Shown: one piece after another, positions 11,715-23,676 of the stretch | Layout: every line of letters starts with the position of its first letter | How positions within the stretch are numbered: position 1 is the stretch's first letter | Assembly: GCA_024509875.1 (NCBI GenBank) | Contig: JAMPIV010014844.1 | Coordinates: 248,001-312,000 of the forward strand | Source of the DNA: Oreohelix idahoensis | Lineage: Eukaryota; Mollusca; Gastropoda; Stylommatophora; Oreohelicidae | Reading direction: 5' to 3' | Length of the DNA: 64,000 bases | Made by a program: the position numbers and the translations under genes | Notes under the pieces: model-generated | Database searches by the model: none | What the model was told of the DNA's origin: nothing | The model's input: only the letters and a program-made list of their open reading frames with translations

Positions 11715-12775
11715 GCAATTAGTTTGGCACTGCAGATGCTAAGATAGATTGTCCCTAATTGGATCTCTCCTCAACAAAGCAACATCGGTGTTGGGGCGAA
11801 ACTGTCGCTTATAACATACCACTTTGTAAGATTACTTCAATGACTTCTAATTTTGTTAAGGAGAGATCACAGACAGCTGTCGTGTGGTGATTATTGGGGC
11901 AGCTACGACAGTAGTTTTCGCCAAGAATAGCCTATGAGATATTAAGTAGAAGGTCTCCAGAAATTGGCTCGTTAAGAAAGGATAGAGACATATCCGAGAT
12001 AAGATCAAAAAGAAGAGAATGCGAATGCTTTCCACTGGACAGCGCTTTCTAGTGAATTATGGAAAGAGTTCTGTTTCCCCACGACCTTAGCTTCTGCCCT
12101 TAGATCCAGTAACATAAAAAGACCCCAACATCATCAGAGTGTAGACATTTACCTATATGTAAATATTTAACACCGACAGCACGAGTGATACATTAACAAA
12201 CTAGATAATGATCAAACGGTTAGTGGGTTTATTAATTAAATTTCTACACATATAGGGTTAGTAGTGGTTAGAACGTGATGATAGTAAAAGACGATTCACA
12301 CAAAAACACACAGATGAGATAATAATATTGTAGTTAATTAAATAAAAGAATAAGCTTGTGTAAAGCGAAATGATGATGGTGTGATATGATATGCATTACC
12401 AAAATAGTGAGTAATCTGCACAGTCCACGTGTCTCTAAATGCTTCTCCAGGGTAGGATAATTTACAGGTATGCATAGAATGTCCCAAGTTGTTATAAGGT
12501 ATGTCCAGTGGGGTATCTCTAAGTCGAGGACGTTCTGATAAAAACTTTTGGTTGTGCTGAGAACATTGATGATATACAGTCCTTCACTGTTTAACCATCT
12601 CTCTGTAGCATTGATCAACAGTTAACAGTTGTTGTATGAAAAATGTCGGTTGTCTAATCTCCGAAAGTACTGGCTAGACTGGATATCTTCACGAAATGTT
12701 CTTAATATGAATTAACTTGAGTATGTAATCGTGATTCATGAAATATACTTTGGAGTCTGCTTCATAGAATGCGCG
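11715..12775. other. Non-coding stretch, no feature recognised
   Basis: The longest frames are under 100 codons and show no recognisable motif. Confidence 0.45.
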
Positions 12776-12779
12776 TAAG

Positions 12780-13160
12780 AGTGTGTTGCAATCATGTGAC
12801 GTATTCTTTCCAGAACGTTGTCTCCATTACAGCTGCTCTGAACGCATCACGATTCTATGCAAGTCGACCTGCATCAGCCAAAGACAAGTTCAGACTCTCT
12901 GTGATGTCCTGGGTCCACCGTCGTCTAGGTCGACCCCTTCCCCTTTTTCCAAAGACCATGCTTTCCATCACTATTTTTTCCAGACTATTATATCTTTTTA
13001 TATGACCGAAAAATTTCAGCTTCCTTGTTGCGATGGTATTAGGAGCCAATGTTCTGTACGTTTAGTGAGTGCAGTACTTTTCTGTTGGTCTTTGTTTTCT
13101 GTCCAGGGTAATCTCAACATCCTTCTGTAGCATTTCATTTCGAATGATGTAACCTTTTTT
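12780..13160 (-). mobile_element. LINE 3' end: ORF2 C-terminus, degenerate
   Basis: Minus-strand translation with frame changes gives SFEMKCYRRMLRLPWTE, then KLKFFGHIKR, then GKRGRGRPRRRWTQDI, then an in-frame TAG, then NRDAFRAAVMETTFW. This is the standard ORF2 tail after the RT thumb region. It is 5'-truncated and carries at least one stop and one frameshift, so it is dead. It belongs to a different family from the 10.6-kb copy, judged by its tail sequence. Confidence 0.7.
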
Positions 13161-13164
13161 GCAA

Positions 13165-14930
13165 CTGTTTTATTGAGTGTGTTGCACTTGGTATAAATAT
13201 GAGATTCAACTTTTGAGCTCTTTAGCTTGACTTCAGATAGTAAGCTTCAGATGGAGCTGAACTTGATATGAGTAAACTATGTACTGAACTTGTGCACACG
13301 TGATATAAGGTGATGGAAAATGCTGCGTCCACCGTCTTAATCGTGGGCGAGAAATATTTCTTTTAATTTGAGGAATGAAGGATGTCCTGTGGTGAATTCT
13401 GCTAGCCAAATGTCCGTTTTGATAACTTTTTTCTGGTTAGACGTCAGACACGTAGCGTGTAGACTCAGACTTCTGATGGACTGAAGGCACACACAAGTCT
13501 TCGTAATTTTTAACACTTATATCACTGGTTGACTTTCATTTATTCTACTTCTCACTATTGATCTCTATGAGTCCGATTCTAATGATGTTAAATATATTGT
13601 GCATGAGAGTTTGTGGAAGACTGTGATGATGATTTAACAAGCTAGACAATGCGAAGTATGTACTATTAATTACTTCCTATCAGCCAATCATCTTAGAGGA
13701 AAATCTTCTGATTGTATTAATCATTTATGAAAAGAATTAATTGAAAAACTATCTTTCGCACATTTAGCATTGAGGTTAAAATGAATAAAGAATAAGAAAA
13801 AAGTATCTGTATAAGATCTACTAACCTTCTTTTCCCTTCGCAAAATCCTTTAAGAACACAACATACCACAGATATGAAATATTTTTACCACACTGAATTA
13901 ATTGCAGGCTATGCTTCAGGTATGTTTCTCTACACCACAATGTTGAAATGATGGGACTCATCTCTCTAACGAACTGCGCGGTACAAATATTCCTAAGACG
14001 CCCATATGTTCCCACATCTTGCCTGTGACGTGAAATCCCGCCCATACAACCAATAGCTGAGAGTCCATCTGGTCTCTCGTACCTAGAATCTCTCTTCTTC
14101 CCTGTCAGTCTAAAAGTGGGTGGGCCACTCGCTACCAACTTTCAATGGCGTGCTGTATGACAAACATATGCAAAGACAATCAACTGCTTCAACTATCACA
14201 TAGCCCTCCGTCAACTTCTGTTAGTCTATCGCTCCGCGTGTCAGCTGTTGTTGTATGCTGCCGGCGGCAGCCTTTGCTCCATCGGTACATTGTCGCTTGC
14301 ATGCTAACAAGTCCCTTTGTCGTGCCGGACTTATTGTATTCCATCTGGAAGCACAGGTTGTTGTTCCGCGTCGAGGGCCTTTGATATCACACTCCTGGAG
14401 TTCATTGTTGCTGGGTGTGCGAGACGGTGATCATGTTGTATTTAACCAACGGCTTAGACTAATCTTTTGTGTCAGCCGCGCTTTCCTCATGAAACCAGAT
14501 GTTTTTAACAAGGTGGGAAACTGAATCAAAAGAATTTCTTTACCACCGATGAAAGGACAAATGTGGTTCTTTAGATACCAGATGCGAGTAATCAAGATTA
14601 CATATTACAGATGAAATAGCAAAACGTGGGATGAAAGAGCACGATGTGGGATAAAAAAAAAAAAGAAAGATGTAGGAAAAGATAGGGCGATAAGGTTTTA
14701 GCGCTCGTCTTTCACAGCAGCCAAAATAAGAGCTCCTAACCAAGACTCCATACAGGACCGGCCACATAATTAGAAGTAGCGTCTAAAATTAGAGAGCGTA
14801 ACACTCTCATAAAAATACAGAATGCCCAAGCCTTTGGGCCCTCATAACAAGGAAATAATAGAAGGATTCAGTACACTGTAACTTTACCTATCTGATGGAT
14901 TACTGCATCTTAAACGAGTTGCAATAAATT
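13165..14930. other. Non-coding stretch, no feature recognised
   Basis: Several frames of 75-105 codons exist but none has a recognisable motif or compositional signature of a gene. Confidence 0.45.
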
Positions 14931-14935
14931 ACAGC

Positions 14936-15910
14936 CATTTGGTGCATCAAGCCTGTGTATTACTGCGCCCGGTATCGGGGTAAGTTGTAATATGTACATT
15001 TTTCATTTTATATTTGCATTTTGATATGTATAATTTGTTTGTGGATGTACAGTTGCACATGAGGCTGGCAACCTCATCACTGCAAATAGCTTGACAAATG
15101 AACCACCACTGCAAGTCTGTTGACTGCTTTGTGCGGGTCTCCTCACAAGAAACCAACAGAAGAGGTAGCATCAGGCTTCATAAGAGCATGAAGGGGATGA
15201 TGATATCATGATGTATAAATTTATAATATTAACACTTTAGTAAGTTTTATATGTTTGTTTATGTATTTTTTAATTGTCGCCTTCCGCTGTCCAAAAGTAT
15301 TTTCATCTGACTCACTGGGGTTAAAATTAACGCCCAGGGAAGGTTAATATTCTGAGGAAGATGAAGTCATGGAGGGAAGCGAAGGTCACCTGATGCTTGT
15401 GTCAGGAGACCCAATACTCAAAAGATGCATTTGGTTTCCTCTTAGTTTGTGGTACACGTTGCCGGCAGTCGACGCTGGACACCAACATCGGGCTGGTCTT
15501 GAAGACGCTTAACAACATTTGTAGTTATCAAGGTCTTACTGCACGGGACGTGCTACAGCCAACAGATTTGATGCGTGAAGATAAAGACCAGTCCAAGGCA
15601 CCTGTAGGAACCAACAGCGACTGAAGCAAACGACACCAGATCCCACACCGGCAACTTAGTACTATAACAGCGCAGCCACTGGACACTTACAATTTTCTTT
15701 TCTAAAAAAAATGTCCCCCTACAATTTAGATCAACCAATGAGGAAAATATCAGTACTTCATTTTCTTAAATAAAAAACTCTATTTAAAAAAAAAAATCTT
15801 GTTAAACTGTAAGTGATTATTAAACATGTTTATCTGTAACTATAAATCTATAATTGGATTAATCACTAGTGAGTGAGTTGTATGTCTGCAGCCTTATCGC
15901 TCATATTGTT
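14936..15910 (+). repeat. Dispersed repeat R, copy R1
   Basis: Shares with the copies at 56.2, 58.2 and 62.6 kb the block around ATGAGGCTGGCAACCTCA (15059-15076), the ACAAGTATGA-like left part, the block GACGTGCTACAGCC (GAACGTGCTACGCC in R4) and an AT-rich right part (GATTATTAAAC, then GGATTAATCA). Length and single-copy organisation suggest a solo LTR or non-autonomous element; its ends are not defined. Confidence 0.55.
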
Positions 15911-16374
15911 TTAAACACATAAACATGTAGAGCTAGTTGCTGATTCACCTTCAGCTGGTGGCTCAGAAAATACGAGTCAATATTTCGTCACAGAAGGGGC
16001 GGGATAATAATAAGTACTATGACATATTTTAGATAAATCCAGTTGTTATGCTTGCTTTCCTTTAAAATCCTGCGAGCCTTCCTAAAGTACGCTTAAAAAG
16101 TTCGATCTTACGCTGAGCTGTAATCTCCATGGGAGTACCTTACAAACATAACATTTCGTTTGTGTTCAAAATGTCTGATAACACTGGCTAACAAAAAAAA
16201 AGTTTTTTTTTCTTTCTCTAACATTTCTATGTTTTTCTGGTCAATTTTAATGTGCTGTTTTTAAATCTGCAAACCGTTTTTCTCTATCAGGTCGGGATCT
16301 CTAGAAATACGCAATTGAAGTTTTTTAACAACGCATACAGTATTACAACATCATTCGTACAAGAAGTATAACAG
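15911..16374. other. Spacer downstream of the split gene
   Basis: AT-rich, with no frame of interest. It follows the stop codon of the minus-strand gene that begins at 39730. Confidence 0.4.
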
Positions 16375-17066
16375 TTATGTAGGCTTGAATTTCTCTGCAG
16401 TCGACTGTCGTCGGTGAATGGCATGTGGTACATCGCGATGAAGCATCCAACAATAATCGGCAAGCATGGTCACACTCCACCGTCCTTGATAACGTGACTC
16501 CATTACGGCGATATCTTGATGGAATTGTTCTCCATGTTCATCGCTGACTTCGCCAAGGATGTCAGGGGAAAAGTCAAGATGCGAATCGAGCAAATGGATT
16601 TTGAGGGACATGTTACAGCCCATAATTCTGTATGCATCTATGCACTGCTTAACAATATGCACATAGTCGACAGATTTGTGATTTCCCAGAAAGTTATCGA
16701 CGATCGATTTGAATGCCATCCATGCGTGAAGTTCACTACCATGTAACAAGTTCTCGAATTGTTTGTCTGCAATAACTTTCCTAATCTGAGGTCCTACAAA
16801 GATACCTTCCTTTGTCTTTGCATCGCTAATTTGCGGAAACTTTTCTCGAAGATAAGTGAAAGCTTTGCTCGTTTTATCTAATGCTTTTACGAAATTCTTC
16901 ATGAGCCCCAACTTTATATGTAACGGTAGTAAAATGATGCTGTCTTTGTTAACTAATGGCTCGTGTATTACATTTTTATGCCCGAGCTGCATACGATCCC
17001 TGATAGGCCACACCTTTCTTGCATAATGTTCCTGTCTGTTGCGGCTTTCCCATTCACATAGGAAGC
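16375..17066 (-). pseudogene. 3' half of an intronless Cys-rich gene, split by the LTR array
   Basis: C-terminal 230 or so codons of a protein whose N-terminal part lies at 38735-39730. The open frame runs from the array edge to a stop at 16375 and ends in a region rich in His, Trp and Cys (MLADYCWMLHRDVPHAIHRR near the end). Reading leftwards from 38735, the codons ...TGC TTC (the TSD) join in frame to CTA TGT here once one GAAGC copy is discounted, restoring a Cys pair (CCF then LC) and a W-E-S-R motif across the junction. I recognise the sequence as one of a multicopy family of uncharacterised proteins in arthropods and cnidarians. Function is unknown; multicopy, intronless genes of this kind may themselves be of mobile origin (inference). 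Confidence 0.75.
17062..17066. other. Target-site duplication, left copy (GAAGC)
   Basis: GAAGC directly abuts the TGTAGTG start of the first LTR and is repeated at 38735-38739 directly after the CACTACA end of the fourth LTR. Five bases is the usual Ty3/gypsy duplication length. Confidence 0.93.
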
Positions 17067-18907
17067 TGTAGTGGTGTTGATGGTATTGTATGATGGTGAT
17101 ATTACTAAATGTAATTGTATGAGGCCAGCTGTGAAGGCTCCTGAGATAAAATGTAGTTGTGAATTGTCAGAAGGCCTTTCTTGCTACCACTACGACCTCA
17201 CACTTAATTTTTTTTTAATGAATGTGGCTACGTAAAGTGTCTAGGGTTATGATATGTAGTGTGGTGTAATAGGTTATAGATATACCCACAGATATTTAAC
17301 AAGACTAATAATATTAATAAATGTTAAAATACACTGAACTAACTCACGTGTGTAAATTTTTTGATAAAATTATATTACATTTATTTTGTTCTGGATCAAT
17401 TTTTTAGGTTGACCAGAACTTAAAAAGATTTAGAGATTATGAAAGAAATGCATGGAATATTATATCATAAATGCAATAGTGTACATATATATGTACTATA
17501 CTAGTTAGTTTTATTAAAATGTTCTAGTAGTCATCTACTTGGGAGGATATTTAATGTTTGTGCTGTTGGGGTGGCCTCATCACACCTGTCTATATTGACT
17601 ACACAGTGTCCAGAAAATGGTGGGAATTTTATGGGGGTATTAGTAACTAAAGGGCTTTGGTGAAAGTCCAGCAGACCAGAGGCTCACTCATCTTGTCGTT
17701 GTAGCTCTGGTGCTGAAAACTGATGGTCCCACCTCTCCGTGCTGGCCGGCAATAATGGTGGTCTCTGTCACAAGTACTGCACAGATACACTCGAGTAAAG
17801 TCACCAACTGAATAGTCACTGCTTTGTTGACAACAGAAACTCGCAGCTCAGATTATGAATAAATAACACAGAACTGCTAGCAAAACTCAGCTGAGCTGCT
17901 GGCTATAGTATGGCGTCCCTAAATTTATTACACTTTCTTTCATATGGAAATCACCACACTTTAAAATCTGTGTCTATCACTGAACAACTATTGAAGAATG
18001 GCCCCACTTTCGCGTCTGAGCGCTAATGATATGATTGTCTGTGGCCAATCACTGCCTAGGTTTATTTTAAATTTCAAATTTCCTACCATAAAGTCATTTC
18101 AGTCATGCTTCAGTCAAGTATGGATGGTTATCTGTTAGTCTGTCCGTCTCTACTTGTGTTTCTACAAAATGTACTTGATTTTTGAACCAACCTTTCTCTC
18201 CCCTCCAAAATTTTGTCGTTAAAAGTTATATTTAGACACAGCTACCACCCAAAAACCCTCTCCTCCATACTAAGTAAATTTGAACACCTGCGTTTCGAGG
18301 TCGTGTTTTTTTTTGTGCAATTAGCGACACTTTTAGATTCAATACAGTCTGTCGATGATGTGAACAACACTGTCTTTTGTCATTATCTTCAATATTATCT
18401 ATCCGTCTGTAAAATTAAGACCATATTAGTTCACTGCTCAGAATAGGCCATCCGGCCAGCTAATTTTTATATTCCTAACATTAATATTAAGAAAAAAGTA
18501 CTTTTTAATTTTTGTAATATTCCTAACATCTGCGTTTAGCCGCTGAATTCAAATCAAGGGCTTGGTATCGCGCAAAAGCGTCCAATAAATGACTGTGGCG
18601 TAACATATCTATGGTCCCTTCTGTCGAGTTGCTTACTTTTTATGTCAACTTGGGAAACGTGACTTTTCTCCGTTTCCCCCCCAATTGCGTCTCCTTAGCC
18701 TTTCTAGTCTCACGCAATCTTTCCAGTCATATTTTTTTCCTTTTTGATCCGCCGTTCCCCTCCTGTCTAGCAAGTCAATTATTATGGAGGATGATGACCC
18801 GCGGTCTAGGCGATCATGTACTATTCGCAGCCTACGCATTATGTTTTTATCCTTAAATGTTATCTTTGGAGATATTTTACCGTTGTATCTCTGTCAATTT
18901 CACTACA
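17067..18907 (-). repeat. LTR1 (leftmost, 3' end of the array in element orientation)
   Basis: 1841 bp, from TGTAGTG to CACTACA. Differences private to this copy include CTGGCCGGCAA (CTGGCGGGCAA in the others) and a shorter T run in CCGTTTCC. Small open frames within it recur in every LTR and are not genes. Confidence 0.95.
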
Positions 18908-18921
18908 CATCTCCCCACTTG
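18908..18921 (-). other. Polypurine tract of internal region A
   Basis: On the minus strand AAGTGGGGAGATG lies immediately before the LTR start TGTAG. It is the expected primer for plus-strand DNA synthesis, and the same sequence lies next to LTR2 (25523) and LTR3 (32130). Confidence 0.75.
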
Positions 18922-18994
18922 AAAACATGCCTATGGCAAGTTTCCAAACCAGCGATACACATAGGTAAAATTACTCCTCACGTCTGCCACTACT

Positions 18995-19584
18995 CTAATT
19001 TTGATCACAGGGGTGCCGACTGAGGAAATCTGCACCGACATTCAATTTGCCTGGGATATATTGGATACTAAACTGATAAGGTTGAAGCAACAAAGACCAC
19101 CTCAGCAATCTTGCGTTTTCATGCTTAGCCTGAGACAAGAACACGAGAGGCTGATGGTCCGTCTCCACCACAAGAGTCCTACCATACAGATAGATTTGAA
19201 ACTTCTTTATTGCCCAGATTAATGCTAAACATTCTTTTTCGCTTGTGGAGTATCCTTGTTCCGCCTTATTCAATTTGCGGCTTGCATAAGCGACTGGTTT
19301 AGTTCCCCATCAGGTGAAGATGATCTTTGCAACAAAGCCCCTCCGAGTCCTACATTACTTGCATCGGTTCTTAAGACAAAGTCCTGTGTCAAATCAGGCA
19401 GTTTGAGAATAGGCTTGCTAGTGAGTTTTTCCTTTAACTCTTGGAACGCTAGTTCACATTGTGCAGTCCAAATAATTTTATCTGGAAGTCCCTTGCGAGT
19501 CAGATCAGTCAGAGGAGCACATATAGCGTTAAAATTTTTGATGTATTTCTGATAAAATCCGCATAACGACACAAATGATCGCAC
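18995..19584 (-). pseudogene. pol: Array copy A: end of RT and RNase H, broken by one frameshift
   Basis: Two overlapping frames: 19584-19270 carries the RT/RNase H connection (SFVSLCGFYQKYI, then FVLRTDASNVGLGGAL with the first catalytic Asp), and 19273-18995 carries the rest of RNase H (SEKECLALIWAIKKF, VETDHQPL, NVGADFLSRHP). The break near 19300 is a missing C (GGTTTAGTT here, GGTTTCAGTT in copies B and C). It is the only private break of the array that is not in a homopolymer. The stop lies 87 bases before the LTR, leaving no room for integrase or env. Confidence 0.88.
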
Positions 19585-20969
19585 GTCCTTTTTTGTTTGC
19601 GGCCTAGGTGCTCTCTGCAGTTTTTTTCCAAATTCTTAGGATCAGGGGTCATATTACCCTGATATACAGTGTGCCCCAAGAATTCCAACTCTTTACATCC
19701 AATACAACATTTTGTTGGCCTAGCAGTCAAATTCGCCTCCCGAAGTCTATCAAACAACATCTCCAGAGCTTCAATGTGTTCTTCAAATGTCTCTGTGGCG
19801 ACGAGAATATCATCCATGAAATTCGTGATACATGGGTTATTCAGGGGATCCAACAATTTTCGCATCATCCTTGAAAACACACTCGGAGCATTTTTCAGTC
19901 CGAATGGTAGCATATTGAATTCATAATGTCCATCCGAAGTGCTAAAAGCCAAATAAGGTCTCACTTCAGGCTTCACTGGGATCTGGTAATAGCCTTTACT
20001 AAGATCCACCTTTGAAAAGTATTTTGCCTTGTTCAGTCTGGCAAATAACTGTTTTGTGTCTGGTAATGGATCCACTTGTCCTTCTGTGACAGCATTCAGT
20101 TTCCTGTAATCTATGCACAGTCTGTGTTCCCCAGACGGTTTTCTCAACAAAACGACACTAGAACTAAAAGATGATTCACTGTGCGAAATAATCCCCTCCT
20201 TCAACAAATACTCTATTTCTTCCTTCAATGCCTTCTCCTTCGCGAACGGAATAGAATAGGCTCTCATACAGATTGGGTTTGAGTCTACCAGTTTCATGTC
20301 ATACTGTAGCAAATTTGTATGGCCTGGTTTATCTGTTAATACATCTGTATGTTCCTCCAGAACCTGTTGAACTCTCTCCCTCTGGTTTTTAGTCAGGTGC
20401 TTACTGACTTTTACCTGTGCTGCGGTTTCACAAGGATGTAATGGGTATTCATGTGAGGTGAGTGGTTCCTTTTGCATCTGGGTTGCAATAGCCAAGGTCA
20501 ATAAGGGGGTGCTTTCCTGGAGTGGTCTGTCCAGATACTTCTTTAACAGGTTTACATGATAAACTTTTTCCTTCCCCTTTTTGTCAATTTTATAGTTTGT
20601 TCTAGACACCTTCTCTAGAACCGTATATGGACCTTGCCAACCAATTTGTAATTTATTCTGGCTTCCGGGTAGTAGAAGCAGCACCTTCTCTCCGACTGCC
20701 AGTTCCCTGTCCTTTGCCTTCCTATTAAAATATGCTGCATGTTTCTTCCTGGCTTGTTTCAAATTATCATTTGCCAGTTTCCATCCAGCTTTCAAACGAG
20801 TGGTCAGTTCGTTCACATATTGATACGATGAGGTAACAGTCTCTTCCGCCTTCTCATCTGTCCAGGTCCTTAATAAAGCTTCTAAAGGACCTTTTATTGG
20901 TCTCCCAAATAGCAGAGTTGCGGGAGCCATCCCGGTTGAACTATGTGGTACCTCCCGGTAAGCAAACAA
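19509..20969 (-). pseudogene. pol: Array copy A: integrase C-terminus and reverse transcriptase
   Basis: 486-codon frame that starts inside integrase (FAYREVPHSSTGMAPATLLFG). It has the GPY/F-type module (IGWQGPYTVL), a linker, and then RT with LCIDYRKLNAV, KVDLSKGYYQIP, NMLPFGLKNAPSVF and the active site FMDD (Phe replaces the more common Tyr; the same in all three copies). After KNLEK it runs into an incorrect frame because of two extra T residues at about 19620-19627 (GTTTTTTTCC here, GTTTTTCC in copy C). The integrase break upstream is an extra T near 21003. Confidence 0.88.
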
Positions 20970-22941
20970 TGCGGCGGGCAGGAATTGATCCCACAGATCC
21001 GGTTTTTTCGTGTGCCAGCTTTCTCAGGATAGAAATGAGAGTCCCATTGAACCTCTCTACCTGGCCGTTCCCTTGTGGATGGTACGGACTACAATGAAAG
21101 TGCCTGGCTTGAAATAGCTTAAAAACTTCTTCCGTTAGTTTCCCCTTGAACTGAGAACCATTATCCGTCAAGATTTGATGCGGGAATCCTAATCGGGTAA
21201 ATATTGTAAGTAGTGCCTCTGCTACATGTTTTGAATCAATTGATGGCAGGGCTACCGCCTCTCCCCACATAGAACAAGTGTCCACCAGAGTAAGGATGTA
21301 ACTGTTCCTCCTCTTGGTCCGAGTGAGAGGTCCTACAATATCCACTGCAACCCTCTCAAAAGGTGTTCCCACTATGGGCATTTCCCCTAGAGTTGCAGGA
21401 GCAGTCCAGTGCTTTGGAGCTACCCTTTGACATTCTGGGCAGGATTTGACATATCTTTTTATATCCTCCGTTATCCCTGGCCAGAAGTAATGACAAGCTA
21501 TACGCTGTCCTGTGGCGCTGATCCCCATGTGACCACTGAAGGGAATCGCATGCCCGAGTTCCATCACTTTATCTCTATATGAAGTGGGAAGAACCAGCTG
21601 GTTATGACCATTTGTTCCAGTTCCGGCCTTCCTGTATAAAAGTTTGTTCTTCATGAAATATTCCCCCTTGCTCGGAGGTGTGTGGCATTTGGGCAATTTT
21701 TTAAAACAGGGCTTGAGTGTCCTATCCTCAGCCTGCGCCTTCCTCATCTCCTCTGGATGAGCATTTATAGGTTCACCTTCTTCCTCCTTCTTCTGTGACC
21801 TGGTCTGCACTGTCGCCATGATCACAGGTTTCTCGGGATTCCCCAAGAAGACGTATCTACACCCCAATATCAGAGGGTAGATTGGTTCATCTATCACTGC
21901 TGCTCTGATTTCTCCTTCCACATAGCGAGTTTTCACCGTTATCCTTGCGATGGGAAGTGTCATGAGTGGTATGTCCTTAGTCGCCCCTTGTATTTCCACT
22001 GTTTCTGTGGTATACTGACTTGGGTCCACTAGGCTAGACTTCACAACTGAATCATAATCCAAACCTGTATCATAAAGGCACCTTATGGTGACCCCATTAC
22101 AAATAACATCCTCACAAACTGGGGGGTGATAAGGTTCCTGTTGTCCCTTAGGATTAACCTTTAATCTTTGCGTCCCCGACTTCATTGCAGCAATGTTTGA
22201 AGGTTTCCTTCTACAAAATTCGGTGTTATGGTTATCCTTCTTGCACCATTTACACCATCTTTTTCCTTGGTTCAACGGTTTTCTTTCATTGAACTTTTGG
22301 TCATTGAACTGTGAGTTTCTGTCGCGATAGTCATTTCTTGGCCGCTCAAAGTTTGTCCTACCTTTATTTCCCTGCTCTCTAGTATCAAATTTATTAAATT
22401 GCTGTGGAGCTTTAAAATTGTCTATGTGCTTCTTTTTAGCACCACTTACCTCTGCCTGAGCTGCCTGATACCTCTCAGCAACATTTAAAATTTCCCCCAA
22501 CTTCTCTGCACCTTGTTCCATGAGAAATTTTCTCATGTCTGGAGCCATGGACTCTCTCAATTGCTCAATCATGATCATTTCTTTAAGATCTTGGGTCTTC
22601 CCCAGAGCCGTCCATTTCTCCAAATAGGTTTCTAGTCTAGCAGAGAATTGGTGGTATGTCTCCCCAGACAACAGTTTGGCATTTCTAAATTTCTTACGAT
22701 AAAATTCACCATTCTTCTCGTACCTTAATAACAAAGCCTGCTTTAACATGTCATAATTGTCTTGGTCTTCCCTGTTCATTTTAGCAAATACTTCATAAGA
22801 AGTACCTCTCAATCCCTGTGATAGCTTTAAGCTCCACCTCTCTCTCTCTAACCCATATGTAGTAGCTAATAACTCAAAACGTCCTAGGTACCCCTCTATG
22901 TCATCGTCTTTTTCAACAAAATGGTCTAAATGAAACCCCAT
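20941..22941 (-). pseudogene. gag-pol: Array copy A: Gag core, zinc knuckle, protease, integrase
   Basis: 666-codon frame starting at the internal Met MGFHLDHF. Order: Gag core (helical, with WSLKLSQGLRG and YHQFSARLETYL); one CCHC knuckle CKWCKKDNHNTEFC; aspartic protease YDTG with LILG flap motif; integrase HHCC finger (HMGISATGQR to CPECQ); DDE core (AVDIVGP, TDNGSQ, GQVERFNG). The frame is lost just after the DDE Glu region at an extra T (GGTTTTTTCG here, GGTTTTTCG in B and C). The upstream coiled-coil segment is in another frame owing to a missing A near 23012, a change shared with copy C. Confidence 0.9.
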
Positions 22942-23409
22942 AGCTGAGTTTGAGGCTCCCAGACTGGGCGTAGCATCTGAGGCAAAAGGGCTGGCACCAT
23001 TTTCAGGAGCCGGCCTTGTAATTCCAGCTCCCTTAGTCGTAATTCGTGCTCCCTTTGCAACCTTCTATCTTCTGCCTCCCTTTCGGCCTTTTTATCTTCT
23101 GCCTCCCTTTCGGCAGTCAACCTTTTTTCTTCTGCCTCCCTTTGCTGTCGTTTTTCTTCTGCCTCCCTTTGCTGTCGTTTTTTCTTCTGCCTCCCTTTGC
23201 TGTCGTTTTTCTTCTGCCTCAATCTGCAGCCTCTTAATTTCTCTATCAGCCTCAATTTGTAACCTCTTCTCTTCAGCTACCTTTCTATCTTCCCTTTCAA
23301 TATATTTATCACATTCAGCCGTTACATATTGAATTAAAATTTGACCATCCATTCCCATCTCCTTCGCGGTGAGCACAGCAGCTGATCTAAATTTTGCCAG
23401 CTCCGCCAT
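22926..23409 (-). pseudogene. gag: Array copy A: N-terminal coiled-coil part of Gag, frameshifted
   Basis: Begins MAELAKFRSAAVLTAKEMG (Met at 23409, the first Met of good family fit; an upstream Met exists at 23463). It continues as a highly charged Glu/Lys/Arg coiled coil of EEKRQQREA repeats, coded by three 27-bp units. A one-base T expansion near 23177 puts the second half in another frame (23255-22926). The segment then ends at LWGFI with a stop overlapping the start of the Gag-core frame. Confidence 0.8.
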
Positions 23410-23676
23410 ACTTTTTAGACAATATAATAATATACAAGCTAAATCTCTAACCAGTAAATACACTAAGTACTTCTTATGACTATAGTCTAACCAATTCTAA
23501 CTAACCAGTTAACTAATTAATTATTACTGGCTGTGAAGATTCACCAACTTTTATCTGCAGGGACACTTTTAATTTTAAAGGAAATTTTACAATTTATTTC
23601 CCTACTTTTATTTCTCCCACCAGGAGATCCTAATATTACTGTTGGGCTAATTATCCCTGGACAAGACCCCAATTTA
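23410..23676 (-). other. Leader and PBS of internal region A
   Basis: Non-coding leader between LTR2 and gag. On the minus strand the LTR end CACTACA is followed by TAAAT and then a primer-binding site reading TGGGGTCTTGTCCAGGGAT. It resembles the tRNA-Pro type but has GCTCG replaced by TCTTG and one extra A. Confidence 0.7.

Noticed and set aside
18611..18856. 81-codon frame repeated at 25226, 31833 and 38438
   Set aside because: Lies in the LTRs and recurs only because the LTR does; no motif, and overlapping frames on both strands.
18908..18995. Possible env gene 3' of RNase H
   Set aside because: Only 87 bases separate the pol stop from the LTR in each array copy, so the element is not an env-bearing errantivirus.
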